From the NCBI RefSeq assembly GCF_000744375.1, contig NZ_JQLU01000005.1, positions 2,341,496 to 2,405,495 on the forward strand: 64,000 bases of DNA. Reading direction: 5' to 3'. The position numbers and the translations under genes are program-made. Positions within the stretch are counted from its first letter, which is position 1. Each line of letters begins with the position of its first letter. Below, in pieces: positions 30,248 through 38,708 of the stretch. Source of the stretch: Carnobacterium gallinarum DSM 4847. GTDB lineage: Bacteria > Bacillota > Bacilli > Lactobacillales > Carnobacteriaceae. The notes beneath the pieces were generated by a model. The model worked only from the letters and a program-made list of their open reading frames with translations, was not told the origin of the DNA and made no database searches.

Positions 30248-31186
30248 ATGAAAAAAGGGTTGGTTTCATTTGTGCTATTATCCACTGTTTTGATGGCATC
30301 CTGTCAAAATAGAAGAGAAACGTCTAGTTCGTCTATCTCTAGTGAAGCATCCAACAGTATTAGTTATATAAAAGAAACTTCTGTCGATAGCTCTTCGGTA
30401 GAAGAGGAGATAGTGGAGGAAATGTTATGGAATGCTGAAAAGGCTAAAAATCTTAGTGGCTTTATTAAAACTTGGGGTCAAACAATGAATCAGATATATA
30501 AACAGTACAGTCCGAATAACAACGTTGACTTATATGGATTACAGTTACCCAATGCAGTTTTAAAACATGATATTGGGTGGCAAGCAGTTATTGGGAATAC
30601 ACCTATTGTATTGAATTGGTCTGAAAATGGAGAAGTTGATAATGGGTATGCATTGGTTGCTGTATACTCAGATGCTGAGAACCAACCTTACATGGAAAAA
30701 CATGTCTATTTCTTTACGATTGTAGCAGGTATGCCAAAAGTATTAGTTACTAGTCAGAACCAAGGTAATGGAAATAATTATTTATATTTTACAGAGACTG
30801 AAAACATTGAACTTAGAGAAGGTTTTTCTAATATTTTAGGAAGTACCATTGATATGAAAAAAGGACAAGAGATATTTACAAAAGATGAGAAGATAAGCTA
30901 TTTTGCTTCTAGTTATGAAATTTTGCCGTACGCAGGGATTTTAGTATATGAAGATAGTGGAATTACCTATCGTTTAGAAGAACCTATAAATAATACCCAA
31001 TCAGCAATTTTAGAAGCTATTAAGAGCATAGGACAAATGAGTTCGGATATACAGGAACAAATCGGTGAGGCTATTCCCATTAGGTTTCAAGAACCAAATG
31101 AGAGTGGCTATTCAATTACTATTGTTGATGGAAAAGCAATACAAGCTAATCAACTGTTTGGCAGAATTATACAAGGAATGGAGTAG
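30248..31186 (+). CDS. DUF4767-type lipoprotein
   Basis: A 312-residue lipoprotein with signal MKKGLVSFVLLSTVLMASCQ (Cys near 20), a Ser-rich linker to about residue 60, then a domain beginning MLWNAEKAKNLSGFIKTWGQ and containing YGLQLPNAVLKHDIG. This matches DUF4767, found in lipoproteins of enterococci and lactobacilli, function unknown. It is the last gene of the module. The family call is from memory of the pattern. Confidence 0.72.
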   Translation: MKKGLVSFVLLSTVLMASCQNRRETSSSSISSEASNSISYIKETSVDSSSVEEEIVEEMLWNAEKAKNLSGFIKTWGQTMNQIYKQYSPNNNVDLYGLQLPNAVLKHDIGWQAVIGNTPIVLNWSENGEVDNGYALVAVYSDAENQPYMEKHVYFFTIVAGMPKVLVTSQNQGNGNNYLYFTETENIELREGFSNILGSTIDMKKGQEIFTKDEKISYFASSYEILPYAGILVYEDSGITYRLEEPINNTQSAILEAIKSIGQMSSDIQEQIGEAIPIRFQEPNESGYSITIVDGKAIQANQLFGRIIQGME

Positions 31187-31320
31187 GACGTACATTTACC
31201 CCCACCCCGTTGTTTTAAACTCCAATTTATACTAATATTGGAAGTATAGGTATCTATGCCGGAGGTTCGTTTGTGGATAATAACTTAGAAGGGTAAAATA
31301 ATTGATGTATATGAAACAAT

Positions 31321-31374
31321 AAATGAAACAGGCTCTAAATGCTTTAAATCAAGCATTTAGAGCCTGTTTCATTT
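31321..31374. repeat. Perfect 24-bp inverted repeat
   Basis: The arm 31321-31344 (AAATGAAACAGGCTCTAAAT plus GCTT) is the exact reverse complement of 31351-31374, with a 6-base loop. The T-run is weak, so it is either a terminator or a small mobile or boundary hairpin. Confidence 0.8.
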
Positions 31375-31897
31375 GTTAGTAGAAAACATAAATAATAAAT
31401 AGTTTTCTATAACTTATAGTTAAAAAAACAACTAAGTAGTTATATATTTCTGTTAAAAGTAACAAAGTAAATATTTCATTTATAAATGAAAGGAGTATAA
31501 TATTTATTGCTTTGGTTAAAAAAAGTAAGTATTTTTTTTTAGTTCCCAATAAAATTTGTAAATTGACCAGATTTTTATCTTAAATTATGGTTAAACATAG
31601 AATGGGAAATATACTTTTAAACTTAGAATCGTTAAAATATCCTACAAAGTAGTAGGGGAAATAAATCTTTAATGGACCTTTAAATATTTCAAGTGGGGAC
31701 ATTTTTAAGCAGTCAATTGGGTAGAAACTCTGTTTAGAAGATTGAGAATTGTTTTTTATCCATTTCCTATTTTTCTAACGTATGGTTTTGTAAATAAAAC
31801 GATAAATATTTGAATTTAATTTAGAAAAATGAGATAATGAGTTAATATAATGGATATTTTTATTAGTAAAGAAGAAGATAAATTTTTAGGAGGCATT

Positions 31898-31914
31898 ATG
31901 AAAACAAATAAACA
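31898..31914 (+). pseudogene. 5' end of a gene cut by IS copy A
   Basis: TTAGGAGG stands 5 bp before ATG at 31898, and a TATAAT lies at 31846-31851. Only MKTNK remains before the IS end at 31915; the frame stops four codons inside the element. The rest of the gene is not found on the other side of the IS. I cannot tell what it encoded. Confidence 0.6.
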
Positions 31915-33238
31915 GTCAAGTCCATAATCCTGTGTAAAATACTATACAACGTTTCTATTGTTTCTTACTTGCTAAAATTTATATACTTTCTTGTAGAACT
32001 AATCCATTCTTCATGCAGGTCCATAAGAACTGCCCCAATCAATCGATTGGCTGAAGCATGATTTGGAAAGATTCGAATGATCTTTTCTCTTCTGCGAACC
32101 TCTTGGTTTAATCGTTCAAGAAGATTGGTACTTTTTAGTCGATTGTGGGAGTTACCTAGGACAGTATATTGAAAGGCATCTTCGAAGCCATTATCTAAGG
32201 TCTCGTAAGCTTTTGTGTATTTCTTTTGGTCGTAGTATTCTTCAACCAGACGATTTTTAGCTTCTCGTGCTAAATTAATATCCGTAAACTTGAAGATAGC
32301 TTTTACAGCTTCTCTAAAAGGTTTAGAATTCTTCTTAGGAATTGTTGTAAAGATATTTCTTAAGAAGTGAACTTGGCATCTCTGCCAACTTGCGTTGGTA
32401 AAGGATTTACGAATCGCAGATACTAAGCCTTTATGAGCGTCAGAAATAACGAGTTCTACACCTTGTAATCCTCTTTCTTTTAAGTATTCAAAGAAGTTAG
32501 ACCATGTGTTATCACTCTCTTCATTTTGAATCATGAAGCCAATAATTTCACGATCGCCATCTTTGGTTATTCCAATCGCAATGTGACAACTCTTAGAAAG
32601 TACTCGATTATCTTCTCTAATCTTTATGTACAGGACATCAGTCATCAAGTAAGGATAGTTTATATCTGAAAGCGATCGATTTTGCCATTCATTGACCAGA
32701 GGGTCTAACTGTTCAGTCAGACTAGAAACAAAGGACTTAGAAACTGATTTACCACATAACTCCTCAACAATCTTAGAGACTTTACGTGTTGAAACGCCTG
32801 AAACATACATCTCAAGCATTGAAGCAAGCAGCGCCTTTTCATTTCGCTGATACCGCTCAAACACCGTCGGTGAAAACTCACCATCACGTGTTCTAGGTAC
32901 TCTTAATTCAAGTGTACCAACGCGAGTCGTAAAGTCACGCTCGTAGTAGCCATTTCGTTGACTCTGACGACTTTCAGATCGTTCATAGTCATCAGCTTTA
33001 ATGTATTCTGTTCGTTGGTTTTCCATCAACTGATTGAAAACTGTCGTTAAAATATTTTTAGACACATCATCTTTAACGGAATGTTCAATAATACTTTGAA
33101 CCTCTTCGTTGTTCAGTGTAAAATGTACTTGGGTCATGTAAAGTCCTCCTGGGTATGTTTTTAATGGTTAAAAACATTGTACCGTAAAAGGGCTGTTACA
33201 TGGCCTTTTAACTTTTACACAATTATATGGACTTTATC
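31915..33238 (-). mobile_element. IS256-family insertion sequence, copy A
   Basis: A 1324-bp element with the same ends and length as copy B at 54207-55530 but in the opposite orientation. Terminal inverted repeats share AAGTCCATA and, a few bases inward, TGTGTAAAA. Flanking bases are AAATAAACA on the left and AAAAATGCA on the right, so there is no clean target duplication. This suggests a deletion beside the element or recombination after insertion. Confidence 0.9.
31965..33137 (-). CDS. IS256-family (Mutator-type) transposase
   Basis: A 390-residue DDE transposase. The catalytic Asp residues fit LMTDVLYIKIRED and VISDAHKGL, and the Glu lies in STNLLERLNQEVRRREKIIR, with the Mutator-family C(X2)H motif in WQRCQVHFLRN. 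The start has an AGGAGGAC site. The protein is identical to that of copy B, so both copies are recent and probably active. Confidence 0.95.
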   Translation of the reverse strand: MTQVHFTLNNEEVQSIIEHSVKDDVSKNILTTVFNQLMENQRTEYIKADDYERSESRQSQRNGYYERDFTTRVGTLELRVPRTRDGEFSPTVFERYQRNEKALLASMLEMYVSGVSTRKVSKIVEELCGKSVSKSFVSSLTEQLDPLVNEWQNRSLSDINYPYLMTDVLYIKIREDNRVLSKSCHIAIGITKDGDREIIGFMIQNEESDNTWSNFFEYLKERGLQGVELVISDAHKGLVSAIRKSFTNASWQRCQVHFLRNIFTTIPKKNSKPFREAVKAIFKFTDINLAREAKNRLVEEYYDQKKYTKAYETLDNGFEDAFQYTVLGNSHNRLKSTNLLERLNQEVRRREKIIRIFPNHASANRLIGAVLMDLHEEWISSTRKYINFSK

Positions 33239-33467
33239 AAAAATGCAGTTATTTAGGAATAGATAGGATAATATTAAGAGTTTGAAAAACCAGAAAACGT
33301 ATAAAATGGCCATTTAATGATGGATTTCATGCGATATTTTATGATGTTAAAATAATTGTTTTAGTTTTCTGATAGATGTTCATCTTTTTCATTTCGAAGT
33401 TTAATATGATTAATTTTAATATAGCGATAAATAGTGTTATGTATTTCCTCTTAGAATAAATTACCTT

Positions 33468-33498
33468 AGATGTTTCTTTAAAATAGAAACGTCTTTTT
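33468..33498 (+). terminator. Terminator-like hairpin upstream of the pilus locus
   Basis: AGATGTTTC pairs with GAAACGTCT (one G-T pair) across a 9-base loop, followed by TTTTTCT. It insulates the pilus operon from transcription coming out of the IS side. Confidence 0.7.
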
Positions 33499-33542
33499 CT
33501 GTGTCTTAAAGGAGAGTATATATTCTAAGATAACGAACTAAA

Positions 33543-33667
33543 TATTACGTTTAGAGAGGCTTATTTAAGCGTATTGAAGCAGAAGAGGGAAAAAAAGTAT
33601 ATTTTAATAAAGAAAATTAAATTAATAAGGAGTTATTCTAAAGTAAAAAGAGCTTAAGATTGGCGAG
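33543..33667. repeat. Diverged repeat, copy 1 (upstream of pilus operon)
   Basis: This stretch shares TATTACGT-TAGAG-GG, GCAGAAGAGGG, AGTATA and CTTAAGATTGG-GAG, in the same order, with 57409-57504. It reads partly as protein (RGLFKRIEAEEGKK) and so may be the relic of a duplicated gene. It lies directly before the pilus operon. Confidence 0.6.
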
Positions 33668-33706
33668 ATAGAAAGGAACTTATTTCTATCTGAGAGGAGT
33701 GGAGTA

Positions 33707-34003
33707 ATGGAAAGGAAACCTGCTTTTATTGATGTGAAATTTAATCAAACTGTTTCTGATAGTCATGCGCTGCAAGCAAAGTCAACGATGCTATTTCTAA
33801 AAATTGGTACGGACGACTTAAATCAATTCCCGCATGATAGCTTTATGAAAAGTGAAGTTAAAACAAGTTTTTTGAATGCTTGCTTAGGACTGGAAATTTC
33901 ACTACGAACAATAACCAATTCTTTTCTATTATCGATGGTTAGAATAGATGTATTAAAATACGGATTAATTAACACAGTAAGAACGATAAGAGCAGATATA
34001 TGA
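33707..34003 (+). CDS. Unknown 98-residue protein, first gene of pilus operon
   Basis: ATG stands behind GAGAGGAGTGGAG, a strong ribosome site, and the stop overlaps the signal peptidase start (ATATGATGA), which supports real coupled translation. The sequence (MERKPAFIDVKFNQTVSDSH, later FLNACLGLEISLRTITNSF) matches no family I know, and no membrane helix or signal is clear. An overlapping minus-strand frame exists but lacks a ribosome site. Function unknown. Confidence 0.55.
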   Translation: MERKPAFIDVKFNQTVSDSHALQAKSTMLFLKIGTDDLNQFPHDSFMKSEVKTSFLNACLGLEISLRTITNSFLLSMVRIDVLKYGLINTVRTIRADI

Positions 34004-34539
34004 TGAGACGGAATGAATGTGAAAATGTTAAGAAGAAGCATAAAAAGCACAAAATTATTAAAGGAATCGGTTTACTGGTTCCGTTGATCCTATTTGGAAC
34101 TGGCTATTTTCTTTTTTATTCTTATGTGATATCAACCTACAATATTCATATTATTTCAGGATCTTCAATGGAGAATGAATTTAAGGATACAGACACAGTA
34201 TTGGTAAAAGCTGTTGATTCTTTGAGTAGATACTCTGTAATTTCTTTTGCTCATGAAGATGAAATGTATGTAAAAAGAATCATTGGCGTTCCGGGAGACG
34301 CAGTTATTGTTAATCAAAATAGGATAAGTATTGACACAGGTGGGCAAGGGAAGTTTGAATCTGTTTATGATTTTGAATTAAGTGAAACTGTGGCTGATGA
34401 ATTAAAAAAAATCATGATTATTCCAGCAAATTCTTATTTTGTCGTTGGCGATAATTCAGATATATCAAAGGATAGTAGAGAGTTTGGCTGGGTAATGCGG
34501 AACAACATTGAAGGAAAGATTATTTTAAATTTTGAATAA
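34000..34539 (+). CDS. Signal peptidase I
   Basis: A 179-residue type I signal peptidase with one N-terminal helix (about 22-44). The catalytic Ser is in IISGSSMENEF (Ser 56) and the general base Lys in YVKRIIGVPGD (Lys 92); the family box VVGDNSDISKDSREFGWV follows. It cleaves secreted proteins outside the membrane. Its place as second gene in a pilus operon is unusual: it may process the secreted partners of the pilus. Prepilins themselves should be cut by PilD. Confidence 0.9.
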   Translation: MMRRNECENVKKKHKKHKIIKGIGLLVPLILFGTGYFLFYSYVISTYNIHIISGSSMENEFKDTDTVLVKAVDSLSRYSVISFAHEDEMYVKRIIGVPGDAVIVNQNRISIDTGGQGKFESVYDFELSETVADELKKIMIIPANSYFVVGDNSDISKDSREFGWVMRNNIEGKIILNFE

Positions 34540-34555
34540 TCGGAGGGAGCTTTGA

Positions 34556-35296
34556 GTGGAAGTAATCGGATTAATTTTAATAGTCTCAGGTATATCTATA
34601 ATGTGTATGGTACTCTATAGGCTATTTATCCAAAAACAAATACAAAATATTACCATTTCTGAAGATAGCTCTAAAGAATTTTTAAAAAAACTTGAGATAG
34701 TTAAAAGGAATGAGTTATCGAAACATGTGATAGCAATTTTTATTATTTCTATTGCCCTTTCTATGATGTTAATTTTAATAACCAGTCGTTTATATAAATT
34801 TAATTATAAAATTGATTATTTATCCTCACAAAATTCAAATTTAAAAGATAATTTAGAAATACTGAGAAAACAACAAACAAAAATAATAGACCAAATAGAA
34901 CTAACTCCTTACCCAGAAAAAGGGTTACAGATAAAAACGTTAGAGTGGAGAGACTTATTTATCAATCAAGAAAAAAAAGCGCAACATTCTTTAGAAATGC
35001 AACTATCTCAGAAATTAGCGCCGTATGTAGGTCTAAATAATATTTTAGCAGTTGTAAATACTCATAGTGCAACGTTAGATCTAACTATTGAAGGAAATGC
35101 AATTGATAAGAATAATGAAGCAATTAAAGAAAATATAGATTTGTTCGTTGTGGAAATTTCAGAAATTAGTGAACTTAGTCAAATCAATCTAAAACTAAAT
35201 GATACAAAATCTGATTCTCATCAAACGGTTTATAGTTGCAGCTACACTAGAAATGATAAAGACGAAGATTTTAAACGTACTTCAATGGAAAATTAA
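34556..35296 (+). CDS. Membrane coiled-coil protein of unknown function
   Basis: A 246-residue protein. Helices at residues 3-23 and 58-78 span the membrane, a coiled coil follows (about 88-115), then a mixed alpha/beta domain at about 130-235. The layout recalls PilN/PilO-like assembly proteins but no homology is visible. GTG start behind CGGAGGGAG. It is probably an assembly or regulatory part of the pilus machine; this is inferred from position only. Confidence 0.65.
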   Translation: MEVIGLILIVSGISIMCMVLYRLFIQKQIQNITISEDSSKEFLKKLEIVKRNELSKHVIAIFIISIALSMMLILITSRLYKFNYKIDYLSSQNSNLKDNLEILRKQQTKIIDQIELTPYPEKGLQIKTLEWRDLFINQEKKAQHSLEMQLSQKLAPYVGLNNILAVVNTHSATLDLTIEGNAIDKNNEAIKENIDLFVVEISEISELSQINLKLNDTKSDSHQTVYSCSYTRNDKDEDFKRTSMEN

Positions 35297-35326
35297 TATA
35301 AAGATGTGAAAGGGGATGCAGCAAAC

Positions 35327-36321
35327 ATGGCAAAAGAAAAACAGAATGGATGGTTTTTTCAAAAAATATCTTAGAAGAAATCAATGATATTCCTGAGGAA
35401 AATCAAGAACAAATTAGTAATGAAGATGTCGAGAGACTTAATGAAGAAATCACTAGACTAAACGCTCATATTCATCAATTAAATGATGAGAAAGATAACC
35501 TGTTGGGAAGTATGGACTCAAATCATTCTGAAAAAGAAAGATTAAACAAATCAGTAGAAGAACTTAGTTCTTATAACGCGAGATGCATCAAGAAATTAGA
35601 AATTATGGGAAGTGAAAATGAAAAACTTAAGCATAAGATAAATGAACTAATGTCGGAGGCTACTTCTGAAAAAAGTACATCAAAATCTATCCTAAATAAA
35701 CTAAATTCAGACATACAATTTTTACAAGCTAAAAATAGTACAACCGCTGAAGAAATAGCGGCATTAGAGATGGCATTAGCAGAAAAAACGAATGAAGTAG
35801 GGAACATTCAGAGTCAATTAAAAAGAAAAAACGCAGAACTAGAACAAATGAGCAATGAAAAAGACATGCTTACATCCAAAAATAATAAGCTGAGCCAAAT
35901 AATAACAAAACTAGAACAAAATATTAAAAATCAGGAAACTACTACTAATGGCTCCTCAGATGAAGTCGTTGACTTGCAAAAGATAGTTAAAGATTTAACA
36001 GAGGAAAATGTTATTTTAAAATCTGATTTTGCAGATCAAAAAAATGAAATTAGTGAAGTAATGATTTCTGCACAAAAGCAAGCTAACCGCACTGTAGAAA
36101 AAGCATCGCGAAAAGCTGAAGAGCTAATAAGAGATGCAGAAAATAAAGTCTTAGAGATTGCCAATCAAGCAAAAGAACTTAAAGTTGAAATATCGGAATC
36201 TAAAGATAACTTTTTCTCGTTATACAATCAGCTGGAGAATCAAGTAAATGATTTGTCACTTAATCAAACTGGAGAGAAGTCAGAGAGTAAATTAAATAAG
36301 TTAGCTATCATCAAAGCTTAG
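35327..36321 (+). CDS. Long coiled-coil protein (apparent frameshift near the start)
   Basis: A protein of about 330 residues that is almost entirely coiled coil (heptads through residues 20-215), ending in a DivIVA-like piece (QKQANRTVEKASRKAEELIRD, AENKVLEIANQAKEL). The natural start appears to be ATG at 35327 (MAKEKQNGWFF), but a run of six T at 35354-35359 puts it out of frame; seven T would join it to the long frame. As written, the long frame could begin only at ATG 35350 without a ribosome site. A possible scaffold or polarity factor for the pilus. Confidence 0.68.
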
Positions 36322-36406
36322 TTTTTGTGTTTGGTAATTCAAATAAAAATCTAATTTGTAGGCAACAAGATCAGATAACAATATATATGAAATTGGGAGA
36401 TAAACA

Positions 36407-36637
36407 ATGAATAATCAGGAACCGTTACTTTTTAAATATCTTTATTATGTATATATGGCTGCATCCATTTTGACGGTCATCATTAGTATTTTTTTAGTGG
36501 TTAAATTGTACGTATTTTCACTTAAAGTTACAACAGTTGCAGATGTCTTTTTTGTACTAATCATGATGTTATCCAGTTTTTATTTTAGATTTAATGCATT
36601 TCACTATCAAAAATTATTTATAAATAGAGGTGTGTAA
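36407..36637 (+). CDS. Small two-helix membrane protein
   Basis: A 76-residue protein with helices at about 13-33 and 42-60. No family was recognised. It starts behind GGGAGA and lies 6 bp before the peptidoglycan hydrolase gene. It may be a membrane accessory of that enzyme or of the pilus base. Confidence 0.6.
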   Translation: MNNQEPLLFKYLYYVYMAASILTVIISIFLVVKLYVFSLKVTTVADVFFVLIMMLSSFYFRFNAFHYQKLFINRGV

Positions 36638-36643
36638 GGAGCT

Positions 36644-37990
36644 ATGAAAAAAAACGTTAACTATTCTATTGTCGTTCTTTTTATATGGGTAAGTGTAATG
36701 GCAACTACATTGATTTGGCACCTATCTAGTAGTCGTGAAATAAATTTAATGGCTCAAACTTTAGAAACAAGTGTCGAGGAATCGGGTGAATCTGAATCAA
36801 GTAGTGTTGAAGAATCGGGTGAATCTGAATCAAGCAGTGTCGAGGAATCGGGTGAATCTGAATCAAGCAGTGTTGAAGAATCGGGTGAATCTGAATCGAG
36901 CAGTGTTGAAGAATCCGGTGAATCTGAATCGAGCAGTGTTGAAGAATCGGGTGAATCTGAATCAAGCAGTGTCGAGGAATCGGGTGAATCTGAATCAAGC
37001 AGTGTTGAAGAATCGGGTGAATCTGAATCAAGCAGTGTTGAAGAATCCGGTGAATCTGAATCAAGCAGTGTTGAAGAATCCAGTGAATCTGAATCACTCT
37101 CTTCATTAGAAAAAGAGGAACCTAATAATAATGAAAATTCTATTTCCACTAATAATGAATCATCTTCAAATAATGATTCAACAACGGTACTCAGTGAAGA
37201 TACTAATGTAACCAATATTTCTGAAGTTGAATTGGAGGATAATTATTATTTCTCAGTTGCCAAAAACCAAACTACAGGAGATTTTATCAACAGTTTAAAG
37301 AATGATGCGCAGAAAATTGCCTGGGAAAATGATTTGTATGCATCTGTAATGATTGCTCAAGCAATTTTAGAGACTGGTTCAGGCAATAGTACACTATCAA
37401 GTTCACCAAATTACAATTTATTTGGAGTAAAAGGTGAATACAATAAGAAAAGTGTATCAATGAGTACTCAAGAAGATGACGGTAAAGGAAATTTATACAC
37501 CATTAAATCTGCTTTTAGAAAATATCCTAGTTACAAAGAAAGTCTTGAAGACTATGCCATATTACTTAGAGAGGGCTTATCAGGTAATTTGAATTTTTAT
37601 AGTAATACTTGGAAATCAAATACTAAAAATTATCAAGATGCAACAGCTTTTTTAACTGGAAGATATGCAACAGATACACGATATGACAAAAAACTGAATG
37701 CATTAATCGAGACATATAAATTAACAAAATATGATACAAAGTTAAATAGTAGCAGCGAAGTAAAAAGTTCAAATAAGAAAGTGGAATCTAAAGTAGAGGC
37801 ACAAATAAAAAATGCAAGTACAGAAAAAACAAAGGAACAAAAGAGCAAAGAAAATAATGATGTTGGATTAGTAATTTATGAAGATACTTCTATTTATGAA
37901 AAAGAGAGTACAGAGCTGAGTAATGAAAATGACAGCTTAATGGATATTAAAGTTAGTGAATTTTCGACTCAGAAAAAAGTTGATTTTTAA
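36644..37990 (+). CDS. GH73-type peptidoglycan hydrolase on a Ser/Glu repeat stalk
   Basis: A 448-residue surface enzyme. A signal anchor is at about 8-26. Residues 43-152 are ten copies of an 11-residue unit (VEESGESESSS), a highly acidic flexible stalk. Residues about 205-365 are a glucosaminidase of family GH73: ASVMIAQAILETGSGNS (catalytic Glu 243), PNYNLFGVKGEYN, and FRKYPSYKESLEDYAILLREG. The tail is charged and disordered. In a monoderm a wall-cutting enzyme would open the thick peptidoglycan for the pilus, as in flagellar and conjugation systems. That role is inference from position. Confidence 0.88.
   Translation: MKKNVNYSIVVLFIWVSVMATTLIWHLSSSREINLMAQTLETSVEESGESESSSVEESGESESSSVEESGESESSSVEESGESESSSVEESGESESSSVEESGESESSSVEESGESESSSVEESGESESSSVEESGESESSSVEESSESESLSSLEKEEPNNNENSISTNNESSSNNDSTTVLSEDTNVTNISEVELEDNYYFSVAKNQTTGDFINSLKNDAQKIAWENDLYASVMIAQAILETGSGNSTLSSSPNYNLFGVKGEYNKKSVSMSTQEDDGKGNLYTIKSAFRKYPSYKESLEDYAILLREGLSGNLNFYSNTWKSNTKNYQDATAFLTGRYATDTRYDKKLNALIETYKLTKYDTKLNSSSEVKSSNKKVESKVEAQIKNASTEKTKEQKSKENNDVGLVIYEDTSIYEKESTELSNENDSLMDIKVSEFSTQKKVDF
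36771..37100 (+). repeat. Ten tandem 33-bp units in the stalk
   Basis: Units begin GTGTCGAGGAATCGGGTGAA or GTGTTGAAGAATCGGGTGAA and differ only at silent or near-silent sites (TCG/TCC, TCA/TCG). The last unit has SSE instead of SGE. The near identity predicts easy gain and loss of units. Confidence 0.92.
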
Positions 37991-38038
37991 TAGTTCTTCT
38001 AAATGAACCAGTTGTTTTTTAAGAATAGGGGTAAACTT

Positions 38039-38692
38039 ATGAAATGTTTTGAGCAAGTGGCAACTGATGAAAATGGTTTTTCGCTTATTGAAGTATTAGC
38101 GTCTATTATTATATTCGGAATTGCTCTACTAGGATTAACCTCTCTTATGTATCAAAATTTTAGTGCAATTGATCAGAACGAATTAACTGAACGAGCATTT
38201 TATGTAAGGGATGACATAAAGGAATGGTTGAATTATAAAGCACAGAGCCAAGATATTGCCAATCTAAATCAATTTGTTCTGACTTTGCCCAAACAAGGGG
38301 AAGTCATGTATACAGAAGAGCAGCAAGTGCGAAGTCGTTACTTAATTGTTGATGAATCAGGTATACAAGTAGATCCAGGTACGAATAAATCCAAATTTGG
38401 GGAAATTGCTAGGGATACTTCTGTTGATAGAGGAAAAATAGTTGAAAAGGTTCATTATGATTTTTCTGGAAATCAGTTACCAGATATATTGAATCAAGAC
38501 AAATTTAATAAATATTATATGGGGGAATATGTAGAAGATCCCTCTTTTCTTGTGAAAATTTCAGCAAAAAAAAAATCGGACTCTTCATATGAACCTCGAA
38601 CAGATGGCATGATGCTAACCATTCAAATTTACAGTAAGGAAACAGGAAAACTTTTGACGGAGACTTATACTAACTGGGTGCCTGAATATTGA
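38039..38692 (+). CDS. Minor pilin-like protein (PilV/GspI type)
   Basis: A 217-residue prepilin. The leader MKCFEQVATDENG is followed by FSLIEVLASIIIFGIALLGL: cleavage after Gly 13, Phe +1, Glu at +5, then a hydrophobic helix. The ATG at 38039 was preferred to one at 38003 because AGGGG stands 8 bp before it and it gives a normal leader. It is first of three pilin-like genes in a row, the usual set that primes pilus assembly. Confidence 0.87.
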   Translation: MKCFEQVATDENGFSLIEVLASIIIFGIALLGLTSLMYQNFSAIDQNELTERAFYVRDDIKEWLNYKAQSQDIANLNQFVLTLPKQGEVMYTEEQQVRSRYLIVDESGIQVDPGTNKSKFGEIARDTSVDRGKIVEKVHYDFSGNQLPDILNQDKFNKYYMGEYVEDPSFLVKISAKKKSDSSYEPRTDGMMLTIQIYSKETGKLLTETYTNWVPEY

Positions 38693-38708
38693 GAGGGGAT
38701 AAATCGTT

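Larger units (their letters stand above)
31187..31914. other. Gap with gene remnants left of IS copy A
   Basis: No intact gene is visible in these 728 bp. A frame ending GSIGIYAGGSFVDNNLEG then TAA (about 31240-31297) looks like the tail of a lost gene. A long inverted repeat lies at 31321-31374. An AAAGGAG followed by a short broken frame MLWLKKVSIFF at about 31508-31540 resembles a truncated membrane-protein start. The rest is very AT-rich. Confidence 0.5.
33239..33706. other. Leader region of the pilus locus
   Basis: These 468 bp between IS copy A and the first pilus-locus gene carry no intact gene. A terminator-like hairpin (AGATGTTTC pairing with GAAACGTCT, then T-rich) is at 33468-33498, as if a lost gene ended there. 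After it comes a degenerate stretch shared with 57.4 kb. The pilus promoter should lie here, but I could not find a convincing -35/-10 pair. Confidence 0.5.

Noticed and set aside
24690..33238. Search for a direct repeat of the sufB 3' end marking the other attachment site
   Set aside because: No convincing copy seen by eye; a weak TTGACCAG match at about 31563 is too short.
33823..34050. Minus-strand 75-codon frame over the first pilus-locus genes
   Set aside because: No ribosome site, and it overlaps two coupled plus-strand genes.
36771..37100. CRISPR-like array of 33-bp repeats
   Set aside because: Units are contiguous without spacers, in frame, and encode a protein stalk; no cas genes are near.
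36726..37215. Long open frames on the minus strand and in another plus frame across the Ser/Glu repeat
   Set aside because: They exist only because the 33-bp unit has no stop in those frames; no ribosome sites, and the real frame has a signal anchor and a GH73 domain.
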